From Ferruginibacter sp. (GTDB lineage: Bacteria; Bacteroidota; Bacteroidia; Chitinophagales; Chitinophagaceae): DNA of 64,000 nt. Location of the stretch: contig JAOQAK010000080.1 in assembly GCA_025963635.1 (NCBI GenBank), forward strand, positions 62,001 to 126,000, given 5' to 3'. Shown in pieces: positions 52,194 to 62,111 of this stretch. The position numbers and the translations under genes were made by a program. Numbering within the stretch: the first letter of the stretch is position 1; every line of letters begins with the position of its first letter. The notes beneath the pieces were generated by a model. The model saw only the letters and a list, made by a program, of their open reading frames with translations, ran no database searches and had not been told where the DNA came from.

Positions 52194-54014
52194 TTATAAT
52201 TTCCAGATTTCCTTTGCTAATTCATAAAGGTATTTTTGTCTTGTGTCAATTTCAGTATAACCCCACTTTTCATAATCGACTAAATTCTTAGTTATTGTTA
52301 TTATTGATTTAGAATAATACTTTTCTTTTTTTATTTTGAAATCCCTATTAGAAGCTCCGATGTTCTTTTCTTTTTTGATATAAGTTAAATTCCCCAATCT
52401 GTTAAGGTATTCTTCGTAAGTTTCTTTATTACTTGACTGCAAAATCTCCCATTCCCCGGCGACTGTTTGTGGCATTATATGTTCAAACCAAACATTGGTT
52501 GTTGCAAAATCAATTCCTTCATCGCCCATTGAATTAATTATTCTCTTAAGTATCATTTTAGAAAATCTGGGAGCAGCAGTAATAAAGTTACTTTTAAATT
52601 TATCTTCATCAGTCATTGATGAATGGTCTTTAATTTTCTTAATCATGTTGTCAATTTCATTATCAGATTTAAGTCCCTTAAGTAAATCTTGATAGTATAG
52701 CTGTTCTAAATCTTTTGGCTCTTTGTTTAGTATGCTATGACGTAAAGAGATACTTTCAATCCCTTTTGCAAGTCTTTCAAAATTCTTTTCATTTAGTTTA
52801 TTTTTCGCTCTTAGTAAGAGGGGGTAACATTTAGTAAGATTCATCGCCCTTAATCCTTCTAAATATGTCGTGTATTTTTTGGAACTAATGGCAGGACGGT
52901 AAAACTCACTATAAGTTTCTGCTTTTTCCTTCAAATCTTCTAAAAAAGTAAGAATATCTTCAACTTGGTTTATTTTATATTCATAAGCACTAAAAACCAT
53001 TTTTTCTGGTATAATGGGCAAAAAAGTTGACTCATCTATGGTTTCAGACGTGTTATGTTTTTCAAGGTATTTTCTTATTTCAATAGCATCTTCTAAGTGG
53101 TTTATGTAATGGAATAGAAACAAATCCACATTTGCTTTTTCATCTTCAATCGTAACTCTCATTTGATCCCATAGGCTAATAGCGTTTTCTATACCTTGTA
53201 TTGTACTGTCACTTTCTTTTACCTTAATACAAACTTCATTTTTTATTAAATCTGATTCAGAAAGCTCTATACCCCTTGAATTTAGAGTTTTAAAGAGCAT
53301 CCTTTGATCTTCCTTTTTATTAGTCGAAATGCTTATGTATAAGCAATCTGTTATTTTATCCAGGTATGCAATTAATTCTCCGATACTTCTTTTAGCTACA
53401 AAATCTTTTGTTTTTGTATTAAGAAAAACATAAGCATTCAACAATAGCTTGTGTGATTTTCTTCTTAAATCCTTTTCTTTAGTATAATCGATGCCTTGTA
53501 GGATTAATTTAAATAATTCCCTATCTCTTCTTCCAGTAGTAAGATATAAGTCATTGCTTTTGGATATATCGGATGCTTTGGTACTTCTTTTATAGATTAT
53601 TTCTTCAGTCTTGCTTACAGCTTTTACCATTCTTGCTGTGCTAATTGGGTCTTTATCTTGTAGACCTTCGTACCATTCTTTAACACGTTCTCTAATGCAA
53701 TATATTATTAAAAAAATAGTAGTTAAACGTTGTTGCCCATCAATGATTTCAGTAATATTATTTTCATTTATAAAGAATAAGAAAGAACCTAAAAAAAGAG
53801 GGGATTGGTCACTTGAATTATCGATGTCGTGAAATAAATCTGAAACTTGTTCTAATTCCCACGAGTATTCCCTTTGATAAAGAGGCACTTCAAGCGGTCT
53901 ATTATCTAAATTAGTTTTAAGACCATCTAATTTTGAAGGGTTTGTAACTTCCATTGTTATTTTTTTAGAAAATGGAATATACATAACATTGTCTAAAGTT
54001 TCACGGTTTTTCAT
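52194..54014 (-). CDS. GmrSD-like DUF262 and DUF1524 (HNH) nuclease
   Basis: 606 residues. DUF262 domain: VPLYQREYSWELEQVSDLFH (about 43-62), then FLGSFLFF and the DGQQR motif (92-96) in EIIDGQQRLTTIFLI. C-terminal DUF1524: EHIMPQ (His 512), RLGNLTY (539-545) and the NRDFKIKKEKYYSKS tail, the HNH-like nuclease layout of GmrD/Sso-type enzymes. GmrSD proteins cleave modified (glucosylated) phage DNA using NTP hydrolysis. Here both parts are in one chain. It starts 4 nt from the transposase stop on the same strand. Many Lys/Ile/Asn codons agree with the local AT bias. Confidence 0.88.
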   Translation of the reverse strand: MKNRETLDNVMYIPFSKKITMEVTNPSKLDGLKTNLDNRPLEVPLYQREYSWELEQVSDLFHDIDNSSDQSPLFLGSFLFFINENNITEIIDGQQRLTTIFLIIYCIRERVKEWYEGLQDKDPISTARMVKAVSKTEEIIYKRSTKASDISKSNDLYLTTGRRDRELFKLILQGIDYTKEKDLRRKSHKLLLNAYVFLNTKTKDFVAKRSIGELIAYLDKITDCLYISISTNKKEDQRMLFKTLNSRGIELSESDLIKNEVCIKVKESDSTIQGIENAISLWDQMRVTIEDEKANVDLFLFHYINHLEDAIEIRKYLEKHNTSETIDESTFLPIIPEKMVFSAYEYKINQVEDILTFLEDLKEKAETYSEFYRPAISSKKYTTYLEGLRAMNLTKCYPLLLRAKNKLNEKNFERLAKGIESISLRHSILNKEPKDLEQLYYQDLLKGLKSDNEIDNMIKKIKDHSSMTDEDKFKSNFITAAPRFSKMILKRIINSMGDEGIDFATTNVWFEHIMPQTVAGEWEILQSSNKETYEEYLNRLGNLTYIKKEKNIGASNRDFKIKKEKYYSKSIITITKNLVDYEKWGYTEIDTRQKYLYELAKEIWKL

Positions 54015-54017
54015 TGG

Positions 54018-54932
54018 TCAAAGTTTTTGGGTTAATTTCTTATAAGTTAGCCGGTATCCATCTGCATTACTTAGGCTGTTAACAAACCTTTCCTTATCTG
54101 TTATCTTTCTCGTATTGTACCGGTAACTTGTTTCTTCGCAATATTGCTGTAAATGTTTTGGGCTGATCTGGTGGTAAATTCCATAGATAGAACGTTTAAG
54201 GCTTGAAAAGAAACCTTCTACGGTATTTGTGTAGGTCATGCCGTCTCTATATTGTCCTTGTGAATGATTAACCGTTGTATGTCCGGCAAATTCATAAATT
54301 AGCCCTTGATAAGATAAATGTGTATCAGTCATTAGCAAGGCAGACGAATTAACATTTTCTCGTATAACATCTTTCCACGAACTATTTCCTATAACTGTCA
54401 ATCTTGCTTTGCCATCCCTTTCTAACATTCCCATTATACCTACTTTATTATCCATATTTAATTCCTGATATTTTTTGCGCCGATCAAGGTGCATATTTTT
54501 GAATTTTCCCCCCACATACGTTTCGTCTATCTCAACTGTATTCTCCAAAGGTTCGGGGGCAGGGTCGCCCATTATATATCGAATACGATGTAATATGAAC
54601 CAAGCGGTCTTTTGGGTAATTCCCATATCTCTTGCAAGTTGGCAACTGCTTATTCCTTTTTTGTGGGCAGTAATTAAAAACATTGATCCCATCCATGTAG
54701 CCAAAGGAATTTTAGATTTCTCAAAAATTGTTTTTACCGTAACTGTAAAATTCTTTTTACAGGTCTTATCGCTGCACCTGTAAAGTTTGCCGCCTTTCAA
54801 TTTGTAAGGTCTTGGAGCATTGCAATGTGGGCAGGTTGGATTTCCACCCCAGCGTAATTGAGCATAATATTCCCGGCAAACATCCTCGTCTTTGAGGTAG
54901 GTCATTAGCTCTTTTAAGTTTTTAAATTCCAT
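54018..54932 (-). CDS. IS1595-family transposase
   Basis: 304 residues. N-terminal zinc ribbon (Cys 34, 37, 53 and 58 in CPHC and CSDKTC) and a helix-turn-helix segment (CQLARDMGITQKTAWFILHR). DDE core: Asp 136 in VEIDETYVGGKF, Asp 203 in LMTDTHLSYQG and Glu 239 in NTVEGFFSSLKRSIYGI. The C-terminal HLQQYCEETSYRYNTRK is a family hallmark. All catalytic residues are intact. It is first in a same-strand run with the DUF262 nuclease. I did not find convincing terminal inverted repeats. Confidence 0.9.
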   Translation of the reverse strand: MEFKNLKELMTYLKDEDVCREYYAQLRWGGNPTCPHCNAPRPYKLKGGKLYRCSDKTCKKNFTVTVKTIFEKSKIPLATWMGSMFLITAHKKGISSCQLARDMGITQKTAWFILHRIRYIMGDPAPEPLENTVEIDETYVGGKFKNMHLDRRKKYQELNMDNKVGIMGMLERDGKARLTVIGNSSWKDVIRENVNSSALLMTDTHLSYQGLIYEFAGHTTVNHSQGQYRDGMTYTNTVEGFFSSLKRSIYGIYHQISPKHLQQYCEETSYRYNTRKITDKERFVNSLSNADGYRLTYKKLTQKL

Positions 54933-56092
54933 GATTTAGTGATTTTAAGATTTACGAAATGTTTTAGTAAATCTAATAGTTCGGTAATAATGTCAGGGGA
55001 GATGGATAGCACATTTTAGCCACCTGCTAAACAGGTCTTGCTAACATTTTTATTTCTGCCTGTGTTGATATGTATATAATCGCCAATAAAACTTCGTTAA
55101 GAAGCCTGCTACATTTATTAGCATGGCCTAATGTCAACCTGTCAATTCACCACAAAATTCATTACTAAATTTTGTAGGATTATATTTTAGGTATTAATGT
55201 TTTATTTACAACATATTAGATGTATAAATATCATTTTTAATATTCAGTATATGCACACCTTATATCAAATAAAATTCCAAATAAGACATCGTTAAACCAT
55301 TCGATAGAATTCCATAATTTTATGTCAGATAACATATTCATTATTAACGTTTTATGACTTATAACGAAAGTTTAAGTTCATTTACAATTCACATAAAACT
55401 ATTATTGTATATTTAAGCGCCTTCAATCGCCGGTTTTGGCAGCATTTAAATAAAATGGAGAGATTTGAAGGTCTACTCCATTTGGTATTCACGATGAGCT
55501 TACAACGCACTTAAAAATTTTGTAATCGGTAAGCTTGGATTTACTGCTATAATGTCATAAGGAGATGAAAATTATTCTGTGCCGTTTTAAATTTCGTGAG
55601 TTGCTTAGAATCGGGTGCAGAGTTGGTTCGTCCTGTAATCGTAAGGCGGGAAACTTTGGTGGACGATGAGCACTAACAACGGAAACATTGTCACGGGCAA
55701 AACCTGCAACATGAAAAATTATGGAACAAACCGTTAAAAAATTCACGCCTTGCCGGAGAGGCAGGTGTTCGCGTTGAAAGAGGAAAAATGGAATAGGTTC
55801 AGCAATCTCCTGGAACTGGGGAGAAGATTTAGCACTGCGTGCCCGGTAGTGTAAACCAGATCGCAGCTGACGCGATTTATGTCAGTCGTGTGAACAGGTG
55901 AGAATATTGCTTTGCCACACAGGGCGGGGGTTAACCAGATACCTAACTTTTTAAGGAATGCAAATCTATATATTATGAATAAAATTGGATTTAAAAAAAA
56001 TGTATTCAAGGAGATTTATAGGCCACATCGCTACCATAATTAAATATGATCTTAATTGCTATGTGTTTACTAGCCGAACCTGGCATCTAAGG
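54933..56092. other. 1.16-kb non-coding region with structured segment
   Basis: The left half (to about 55500) is very AT-rich, with a hairpin (AAATGGAG 55453-55460, CTCCATTT 55476-55483). The right half is more GC-rich. At 55615-55673, GTGC pairs with GCAC and TCGTCC with GGACGA around a loop of 27 nt. Minus-strand frames at 55555-55746 and 55743-56009 have no protein features. This could be a degraded element or a non-coding RNA. Confidence 0.4.
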
Positions 56093-57601
56093 TTAAGAGG
56101 TGATTTTCTTTTTAGCTGCAATCGGAGCCGTTAAGGAATCAAGTATTTTTATGACTGGTATTTTCATAGAGATTTTTTTGAGCGCTACCTTATACTTAAA
56201 TTTATTCAGTATAAGCAGTGGCTTAACTGCTGGAATGCCGTCTTTATTATCCAGTTCAAAATAATAGGTGTTCGTAGGTTTTTTACCAGACTGTTCTTCT
56301 TCTACCGAAACAATCAGCTTAGAATTGCCCGTTTCCTTTTCACCCACCTGGCTAATCACCGGCTCAACAGGAGGGGCATTGTTTAATAACTCTTCGTTTA
56401 TAAACGCGTTTACATATTCTTTTTCATGTTCGATGACAGGCGCTACAGGTCGTTTCTTTTTACTAACCTTTTTTGCGATTAGCTTCACCTTTTCTTTCGA
56501 GCCGGTATTTTCAAATACAATCTCGGCAGGATTTTCCATCGACCGATTTGGAACGATCACGCGAGGAATTTGTATATTTTTTCTTTGTACAGTAGTTTTG
56601 CTGGTTGGTTGTTTAGCCGAAATTGACGGCGAGAAACTGATTATTGTCGCCAATAATAAAAGCATCAGGCTAACAAGTTTTAATTTTTGTGTCCGGCTAA
56701 AACTGGTTTGCGGCGGTAAATTGAACATTCGTTTAACCCGTTTCAACAGGTTCTTTTTATTATTAGTAGCTGCCAGAACTAATCCCGGTCTGGTTAAATG
56801 ACGATGCTCTTCCAAGACTACAAGTGCTTTTGCGTAATCATATTGGCCATATCGGAAGTTCATTACCCAGTCATCACAGCAATTTTCTCTCTCTCTTTTT
56901 ACAGCTTTACTTAGTAAAACTGCGAAAGGATTAAAGAATAACATTAATTCAATTACAGTTTGCACCAGATTGAGTAAGTAATCATTCCTTTTGATGTGCG
57001 CCAGTTCATGTAAAATGATCGCTTCCACCTGTGAAACTGAAAGGTGATTCAGTATAGCTAAAGGAAGCAGGATTACTGGCTTAAAAAAGCCACTAACCGA
57101 TGGAACGTCTACCTGCCCCGACATCCATATGTGTACATTTCTTTTAATCCCAAGATGTAGTGCAGTCTGCGTAGTAAATACCCGGAAATCTACCGGCGCC
57201 TTGCTCAAACCATTCTGTTGTAAAAACCTGGTTGCTGATAAATTCTTCAAAAAAGGGATGAGATACAAACACAAGAGGGTGAGGTAGCAAATTGCCAGAA
57301 ACGGTAGCACATTATCAAATGCCTTTATTTCAAACATCCATGCGCTAGAAACAATCTTCGGGAAACCACCCAGGTTTACAAGCATCCTGTAGTTCACGAG
57401 GAATGTGAAAATAAACCATGAAAAAGAAGCAAAAAGCAGAACAACGCCAAGATTGTACTTGATAATTGCAGATAATTTTTTATCGCTGGCGCTTATCAAC
57501 TGGTAAAGCAGCCATAAACTACCAATTTGCCAAAAACTGTTAATAATGGCCCAACCAATAGATTTTAACAAGTAAGCGTTCTCAAAAACAGGGAAATGCA
57601 T
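56093..57601 (-). CDS. M56 family (BlaR1-like) membrane peptidase
   Basis: 502 residues. Four hydrophobic segments precede and follow the zinc motif (about 26-36, 53-70, 98-117 and 327-341). HELAH is at 198-202 (LHELAHIKRNDYLL) and the NCCDDWVM segment supplies the remaining ligand region. After the last span a periplasmic-type region of about 160 residues (ending LDSLTAPIAAKKKITS) replaces the penicillin-binding domain of true BlaR1, so the signal is unlikely to be a beta-lactam. Starts 7 nt after its partner BlaI stop. Confidence 0.9.
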   Translation of the reverse strand: MHFPVFENAYLLKSIGWAIINSFWQIGSLWLLYQLISASDKKLSAIIKYNLGVVLLFASFSWFIFTFLVNYRMLVNLGGFPKIVSSAWMFEIKAFDNVLPFLAICYLTLLCLYLIPFLKNLSATRFLQQNGLSKAPVDFRVFTTQTALHLGIKRNVHIWMSGQVDVPSVSGFFKPVILLPLAILNHLSVSQVEAIILHELAHIKRNDYLLNLVQTVIELMLFFNPFAVLLSKAVKRERENCCDDWVMNFRYGQYDYAKALVVLEEHRHLTRPGLVLAATNNKKNLLKRVKRMFNLPPQTSFSRTQKLKLVSLMLLLLATIISFSPSISAKQPTSKTTVQRKNIQIPRVIVPNRSMENPAEIVFENTGSKEKVKLIAKKVSKKKRPVAPVIEHEKEYVNAFINEELLNNAPPVEPVISQVGEKETGNSKLIVSVEEEQSGKKPTNTYYFELDNKDGIPAVKPLLILNKFKYKVALKKISMKIPVIKILDSLTAPIAAKKKITS

Positions 57602-57608
57602 ATAAATG

Positions 57609-57986
57609 CTATTTGATGGCGTTTAAATAGTCTTTAATTTCCTGGAGTTCTTGTTTGGATGCCTTATGATTTCCTAAAGCCTGCATCACCAATTGAGCCG
57701 ATGAGCCACTAAAAAGAGAATCAATCATCTTGTTCAGAAAAAGTGTTTGTGTATTTTCCCTGCTCACTGCGGGTTGATAAATATGAGTTTTACTGCTACT
57801 ATCGCGGGTAACCAAACCTTTTTCAAACATAATCTGCATCAGTTTAAGAGTGGTTGTATATCCTGAACCCTTGATTTTCATTAATTCTTCATGCACATCT
57901 CTCACCGTAGCAGCACTTTTATCCCAAAGTACCTGTAATATTTCGAGTTCGCTTTCGGTAGGTTTAATGCTCTTTTGTAATGCCAT
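57609..57986 (-). CDS. BlaI/MecI/CopY family transcriptional repressor
   Basis: 125 residues with the winged-helix N-terminus (PTESELEILQVLWDKSAATV, GYTTTLKLMQIMFEKGLVTR) and the C-terminal dimerisation helices. It pairs with the following M56 gene in the usual BlaI-BlaR order. Upstream are two near-palindromic sites, different from the operator of the first BlaI in the window, so the two systems should not cross-regulate. Confidence 0.92.
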   Translation of the reverse strand: MALQKSIKPTESELEILQVLWDKSAATVRDVHEELMKIKGSGYTTTLKLMQIMFEKGLVTRDSSSKTHIYQPAVSRENTQTLFLNKMIDSLFSGSSAQLVMQALGNHKASKQELQEIKDYLNAIK

Positions 57987-57988
57987 AA

Positions 57989-58027
57989 TACGATATATTT
58001 CGTAAGCAATGTATGAAATATTTCGTA
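57989..58027. promoter_or_regulatory. Two candidate BlaI operators upstream of the second pair
   Basis: TACGATATATTTCGTA (57989-58004) and TATGAAATATTTCGTA (58012-58027) share TA(C/T)GA and TTCGTA arms with 23-bp centre spacing, about two helical turns. The first begins 3 nt before the ATG. Binding is inferred. Confidence 0.55.
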
Positions 58028-58132
58028 ATACAGAAAACCTTTCATCATTTTTTTATCGTTGGCCAAAAAACTGCTTCGAATGGTTGTGGAGATTGTAGGT
58101 TCTGGAGATCTAAAATTCATTGATGTAATCAA

Positions 58133-60955
58133 TTACCGGAGCAATAGGAAGCTGCCCTTTTTGGTTAAAGTTTCACCCAATTCACAAATTACTTCCAGGG
58201 TGTAAACATAAGCTGCAGGCGACTGAATCTGGCCTTTATATTGCCCGTTCCAGCCAAAATATTTGGTATTAGGAGGAAAATTCTGGGCTTCATACATCAA
58301 TTTGCCCTCCCGGTTGTAGACAGTAAATCTTTTGATAATTTTTATTCCTCTCGTGAGAGGATAGTATACGTCGTTTAAATTATCATTGTTAGGAGTGAAG
58401 GCTGTAGGCATCAGAATATTTGCATTTTTACATTCTACGAACACGGTCAAACTGTCGCTGGCGACACAGCCACTATCGGAAGTTACCTGTATAGTATAGG
58501 TTTCTGAATGTAAGGCAATTCCATTGGGAATTGCACAATTACTGCATGACAATAAACTCGAGGGGGTCCATGAATACTGCCTTACATTCGGGCTGTAGGC
58601 CGGCGCCATTGTATATTTTGAATTATACGAAACAACTTTATCGGGCCCTGCATCGACGGTGGGCAAAGATTTAATTACAACATCAACGGTAGCATTGCTG
58701 GTGAAACATCCCACTGAATCCGTCAAAGTAGCAATGTATCGGGTGGTTTGAGACGGAGACGCAATGGGTTTATGGGTGTTTGGATTGGAAAGCCCGGCCG
58801 CCGGAGCCCAGTTTACAACGTATGATTTCGGGCTTACATCAAGTTGAGCTGATTGATTTTGGCAAATGTAAAAAATGTTTGGTCGGGCAGTTGCGGTAAA
58901 AGGATTGTATACTTTTACAAGCACACTGTCTTTACTGATGCAATTGGACGGGGTGGTTGCCGTAACAAAATATTTTGTGGTGACCGAAGGATTTGCCACT
59001 ACTGAATCGCAGGTGGTACAAGAAAGATTGTTAGTAGGTGACCATACAATAGGCTGATTGGAAAAAGCCCTGAGAATGCCGGTTTGTCCCTGGCAAAGTG
59101 TGTCCGTGTTTGGAACAACCTGCAGAAAAGGAAGCGGATTTATAACAATAGTCTTTGTAAGACTATCCTTGCACCCGTTTATATCAATACCTGTAAGCTT
59201 TATTCTAAAGGAGCCCGGTCCCCCGTATTGAAATGCATTCGGTTGATAAATGGTATCATTCACATTCGTATTACCGTAGTTCCAATACCAGAGAACTACA
59301 GAATCGGTGGGAATAAACGGTTGGGAATTATTGACGATACTAAATGGAGCATTGAAGCACAAAGATGATGGAGCCGTAAAGGTTAGATTGGCGCCTTTTA
59401 CCAATAGAGAATGACTTAGTCTGACCGTATCAGGACAACTCTGTCCACCATAATTTATGGACACGAAGTTATTAAAATTTCCAAGGATGCCTGCTTTCAC
59501 TGATAAAGAAGCATTTTTAGAAGGACCATTCTTTATTCCTGCTACATTCCACGTATAAGTCGCCGCAGAGTTGGTGTAGGTATTTTGAAGCGAAAAAGTA
59601 GTGTTGGTATATTTACAGATTGATGAATCCACATTCACCATAATAGGGTCAGCTGTGTAAATTGTTTGTGAAAAGGTATCATCACAGCCGGTAATTGCAT
59701 CGGTAACCGTAACTTTTGTAATAAACTCCCCGGATGGTGCAAATGTATGCGTTGCATTGGTGGTGGATAAAGTTCCGGTATTGTCTCCGAAATCCCATAG
59801 TACAGTTGATAAGTTACCAAGGCTCGTGTTGGTAAAAGAATAGGTTTTCCTGTCTCCACAGGTATTCTTGTAAGTGTCTTTAGCAATTACGCCTACAATT
59901 GTGATTTTAAAAGTTGCGGGCGTTCCTGCGCAACCATTGAAATAGGGTGTTACTGTTACTGTTTTGGAGCCAAGAGTTGAATACTTATGCTGGGTGACAG
60001 TATCGGTGACCGATACTGTTGTTCCATCACCAAAATTCCATCGGTAGCTGTTCGCATTGGTAGCTGCTGCGTAAAATTGCGGTGCTTCTGAACCGCACAC
60101 AACCGTTTTGCGGGGAAATGCAACCAAATTTGTAGGAGGTATTCCATAGGCAATTACGGGGTATGCAAATGAATTGGTACATCCATCATTTGTAGTAATG
60201 CTAACCGAGGGACTATGTGTACCAACGGCGGCGTATTGATGGATTGTGCTATTAGAATTAGTGGAGGAAACCGGAATTCCATCATTGAAATCCCATGTAT
60301 AACTGGTTACAAAATCCTTTACAGGCACATTCACATTTGCTACGAAATTTACATCGGCCGGAATGCAACCTTCTGGTGGTGTAGCGGTTGCACTAATAGT
60401 GGGTTTGGTGACCTGAACTGTTGCACCAGCCTGTCCCACACAACCCGAGATATCGGTGGATTTTAACGTAACCTGGTAATTGCCAAAATTTGAATAGCTA
60501 TGTGCAGTGTTGTTAGTGGCAACATTCGTTAAACCGGAACTATCACCAAAATCCCATGCATAATCTACTATATTTCCCGTACTTATACCTGTAAAATTTA
60601 TTACACCGGGAGTGCAGATATAATTTCTATCGGTTCCGATCGAAGATACTACGGCAGGATTCACTACTATTGTCTTAGCAACAGTTACACTTGTTTGATC
60701 ATAAATAGCGGTCATGGTAACTGTATAAGTACCGGCGTTGATATAGGTAACCGATACATCGCCTCCAACCCCCTGTGTGCTGTTGCCGAAATTCCAGAAG
60801 AAGCCGAGCGGACTTCCCGTTGCATTTTGGGTAAACTGTATCGTAGCAGGAGCACACAATGCCTGCGAATTGCTTTTAAAAGTAAAATCTGCAGTCTGCG
60901 CACTGGCAAATGCAGTCCATAAAAGAAGTGATATTAAAAGGGAAGTTTTAGGCAT
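58133..60955 (-). CDS. PKD-repeat protein with gliding-motility (T9SS type B) C-terminal domain
   Basis: 940 residues. Signal peptide (1-20, WTAFASAQ). Many PKD-like repeats follow, each with a WDFGD/WNFGN-type core (FFWNFGNSTQGVGGDVSVTY, YAWDFGDSSGLTNVATNNTA, YTWDFNDGIPV and YRWNFGDGTTV), as well as several later CxCN/C-rich repeats. The last about 90 residues are the CHU_C gliding-motility domain (ANILMPTAFTPNNDNLNDVY ... GSFLLLR), the sorting signal for type IX secretion. It is therefore exported to the cell surface or medium, likely as an adhesin. No T9SS genes are in the window. Confidence 0.9.
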   Translation of the reverse strand: MPKTSLLISLLLWTAFASAQTADFTFKSNSQALCAPATIQFTQNATGSPLGFFWNFGNSTQGVGGDVSVTYINAGTYTVTMTAIYDQTSVTVAKTIVVNPAVVSSIGTDRNYICTPGVINFTGISTGNIVDYAWDFGDSSGLTNVATNNTAHSYSNFGNYQVTLKSTDISGCVGQAGATVQVTKPTISATATPPEGCIPADVNFVANVNVPVKDFVTSYTWDFNDGIPVSSTNSNSTIHQYAAVGTHSPSVSITTNDGCTNSFAYPVIAYGIPPTNLVAFPRKTVVCGSEAPQFYAAATNANSYRWNFGDGTTVSVTDTVTQHKYSTLGSKTVTVTPYFNGCAGTPATFKITIVGVIAKDTYKNTCGDRKTYSFTNTSLGNLSTVLWDFGDNTGTLSTTNATHTFAPSGEFITKVTVTDAITGCDDTFSQTIYTADPIMVNVDSSICKYTNTTFSLQNTYTNSAATYTWNVAGIKNGPSKNASLSVKAGILGNFNNFVSINYGGQSCPDTVRLSHSLLVKGANLTFTAPSSLCFNAPFSIVNNSQPFIPTDSVVLWYWNYGNTNVNDTIYQPNAFQYGGPGSFRIKLTGIDINGCKDSLTKTIVINPLPFLQVVPNTDTLCQGQTGILRAFSNQPIVWSPTNNLSCTTCDSVVANPSVTTKYFVTATTPSNCISKDSVLVKVYNPFTATARPNIFYICQNQSAQLDVSPKSYVVNWAPAAGLSNPNTHKPIASPSQTTRYIATLTDSVGCFTSNATVDVVIKSLPTVDAGPDKVVSYNSKYTMAPAYSPNVRQYSWTPSSLLSCSNCAIPNGIALHSETYTIQVTSDSGCVASDSLTVFVECKNANILMPTAFTPNNDNLNDVYYPLTRGIKIIKRFTVYNREGKLMYEAQNFPPNTKYFGWNGQYKGQIQSPAAYVYTLEVICELGETLTKKGSFLLLR

Positions 60956-61202
60956 TTAAAATAGCTTGTTTTCAAATAAGTAGTAAGTTTTCCGGGAATT
61001 TCGAAATACGCTATCTGCAATACCTATACCAAAATAAAAAATAGGTAAGAAAACAGAGGTAAAGCTTCAAACGAGACGGATATGTTTATTTGCGGGAATG
61101 TTTCGGACCCATTCCGCAATAAAATCACCCATAAAAAGGGTAGAACCCATTTACTCTTACAATCGATTTTAAAAGGTTAGTTGATTTGAGACGTTGATAT
61201 TT

Positions 61203-62111
61203 CTAAGAATGTATGGACGGATTCACTTTATCAAAAAGACATTCGGTAGATGGTTCTCTTCTTAACTGGGCAGTAGTTTTACTGGTGCCGTCATGGCTCC
61301 AGCCAGGCGACTTAATAAAATACTTAATACCTGTAATCAAAGAGCCGGATGAATATGCTTTTTTGAATAATTGTCCCCATGTAGTAAAGGCCAGGATAGC
61401 AGGATTGAAAGATTCAATGTTTCTGGTTAATCCGTAGGTTGGCTTTTCCTCTTCAGGCTGAAAGCTACCAAAAAGTCTATCCCAGATGATGAGTATCCCT
61501 GCATGATTTTTATCAAGGTATTTGAGATCGCTTCCATGATGCACCCTGTGATGTGAGGGGGTATTGAATATAAATTCAACAAGTTTGGGGAGCTTATCAA
61601 TGGTTTCGGTATGTATCCAGAACTGGTAGATCAAACTGATCTGTTGCATAAATAAGATCCAGATTGGATGAAATCCCACAAATGGCATCCACGCCCAAAA
61701 AAGAAATGAACCTGAGGCATTCCCTGTCCAGGTTTGTCGCAGTGCTGCGGCCAGGTTATAATGCCTGGAAGAATGATGTACCACATGGCTTGCCCAGAAA
61801 TAATTCACAAAATGGCTGGTTCGATGAAAACAGTAATAAGAAAAATCATCGGCAAAAAACAATAGTACCCAGAACCACCATTTGGATGCATCCAGCGTAA
61901 ATAACCTGAATTGATAGATAAATGAAAATAAGCCGAATATCAAAGCTTTGGTTACAAACCCCGTTAACACGTTTCCTATACCTAGCCCCAAACTGCCGAA
62001 TGTGTCCCTTGTTTCATAAAGGTTTTTTTGTTCCTTATAGGAGAACCACGCTTCTATAGAAAGCAGCAGTACGAAAAAAGGAATGGCATAGTATAATATA
62101 ACCGGGGGCAT
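61203..62111 (-). CDS. Sterol desaturase family protein
   Basis: 302 residues, four or more membrane spans. The histidine clusters of the fatty-acid hydroxylase superfamily are present: HRTSHFVNYFWASHVVHHSS (HxxxH and HxxHH) and HHRVHHGS with DKNHAG. These bind a di-iron centre for C-H oxidation. The substrate is unknown (Bacteroidota lack sterols, so a carotenoid, fatty-acid or ether-lipid role is more likely). Confidence 0.9.
   Translation of the reverse strand: MPPVILYYAIPFFVLLLSIEAWFSYKEQKNLYETRDTFGSLGLGIGNVLTGFVTKALIFGLFSFIYQFRLFTLDASKWWFWVLLFFADDFSYYCFHRTSHFVNYFWASHVVHHSSRHYNLAAALRQTWTGNASGSFLFWAWMPFVGFHPIWILFMQQISLIYQFWIHTETIDKLPKLVEFIFNTPSHHRVHHGSDLKYLDKNHAGILIIWDRLFGSFQPEEEKPTYGLTRNIESFNPAILAFTTWGQLFKKAYSSGSLITGIKYFIKSPGWSHDGTSKTTAQLRREPSTECLFDKVNPSIHS

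Larger units (their letters stand above)
52062..54932 (-). mobile_element. Proposed IS1595-type element carrying DUF262 and a 40-residue gene (ends not located)
   Basis: The three genes are on one strand with 3- and 9-nt gaps. IS1595-related elements are known sometimes to carry passenger genes. Coordinates here are the gene limits only. The best end candidates, ATGTGTCAGCC at 52005 and its partner GGATAGCACAT at 55004, match at 8 of 11 positions and lack flanking 8-bp duplications, so they are not accepted as proven ends. Confidence 0.45.

Noticed and set aside
52005-55014. Candidate terminal inverted repeats for the IS1595-type element
   Set aside because: Only 8 of 11 bases match and the flanking 8-bp sequences differ, so the ends remain unknown.
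55743-56009. 88-codon minus-strand frame
   Set aside because: No motif or start signals, part of an apparently decayed region.
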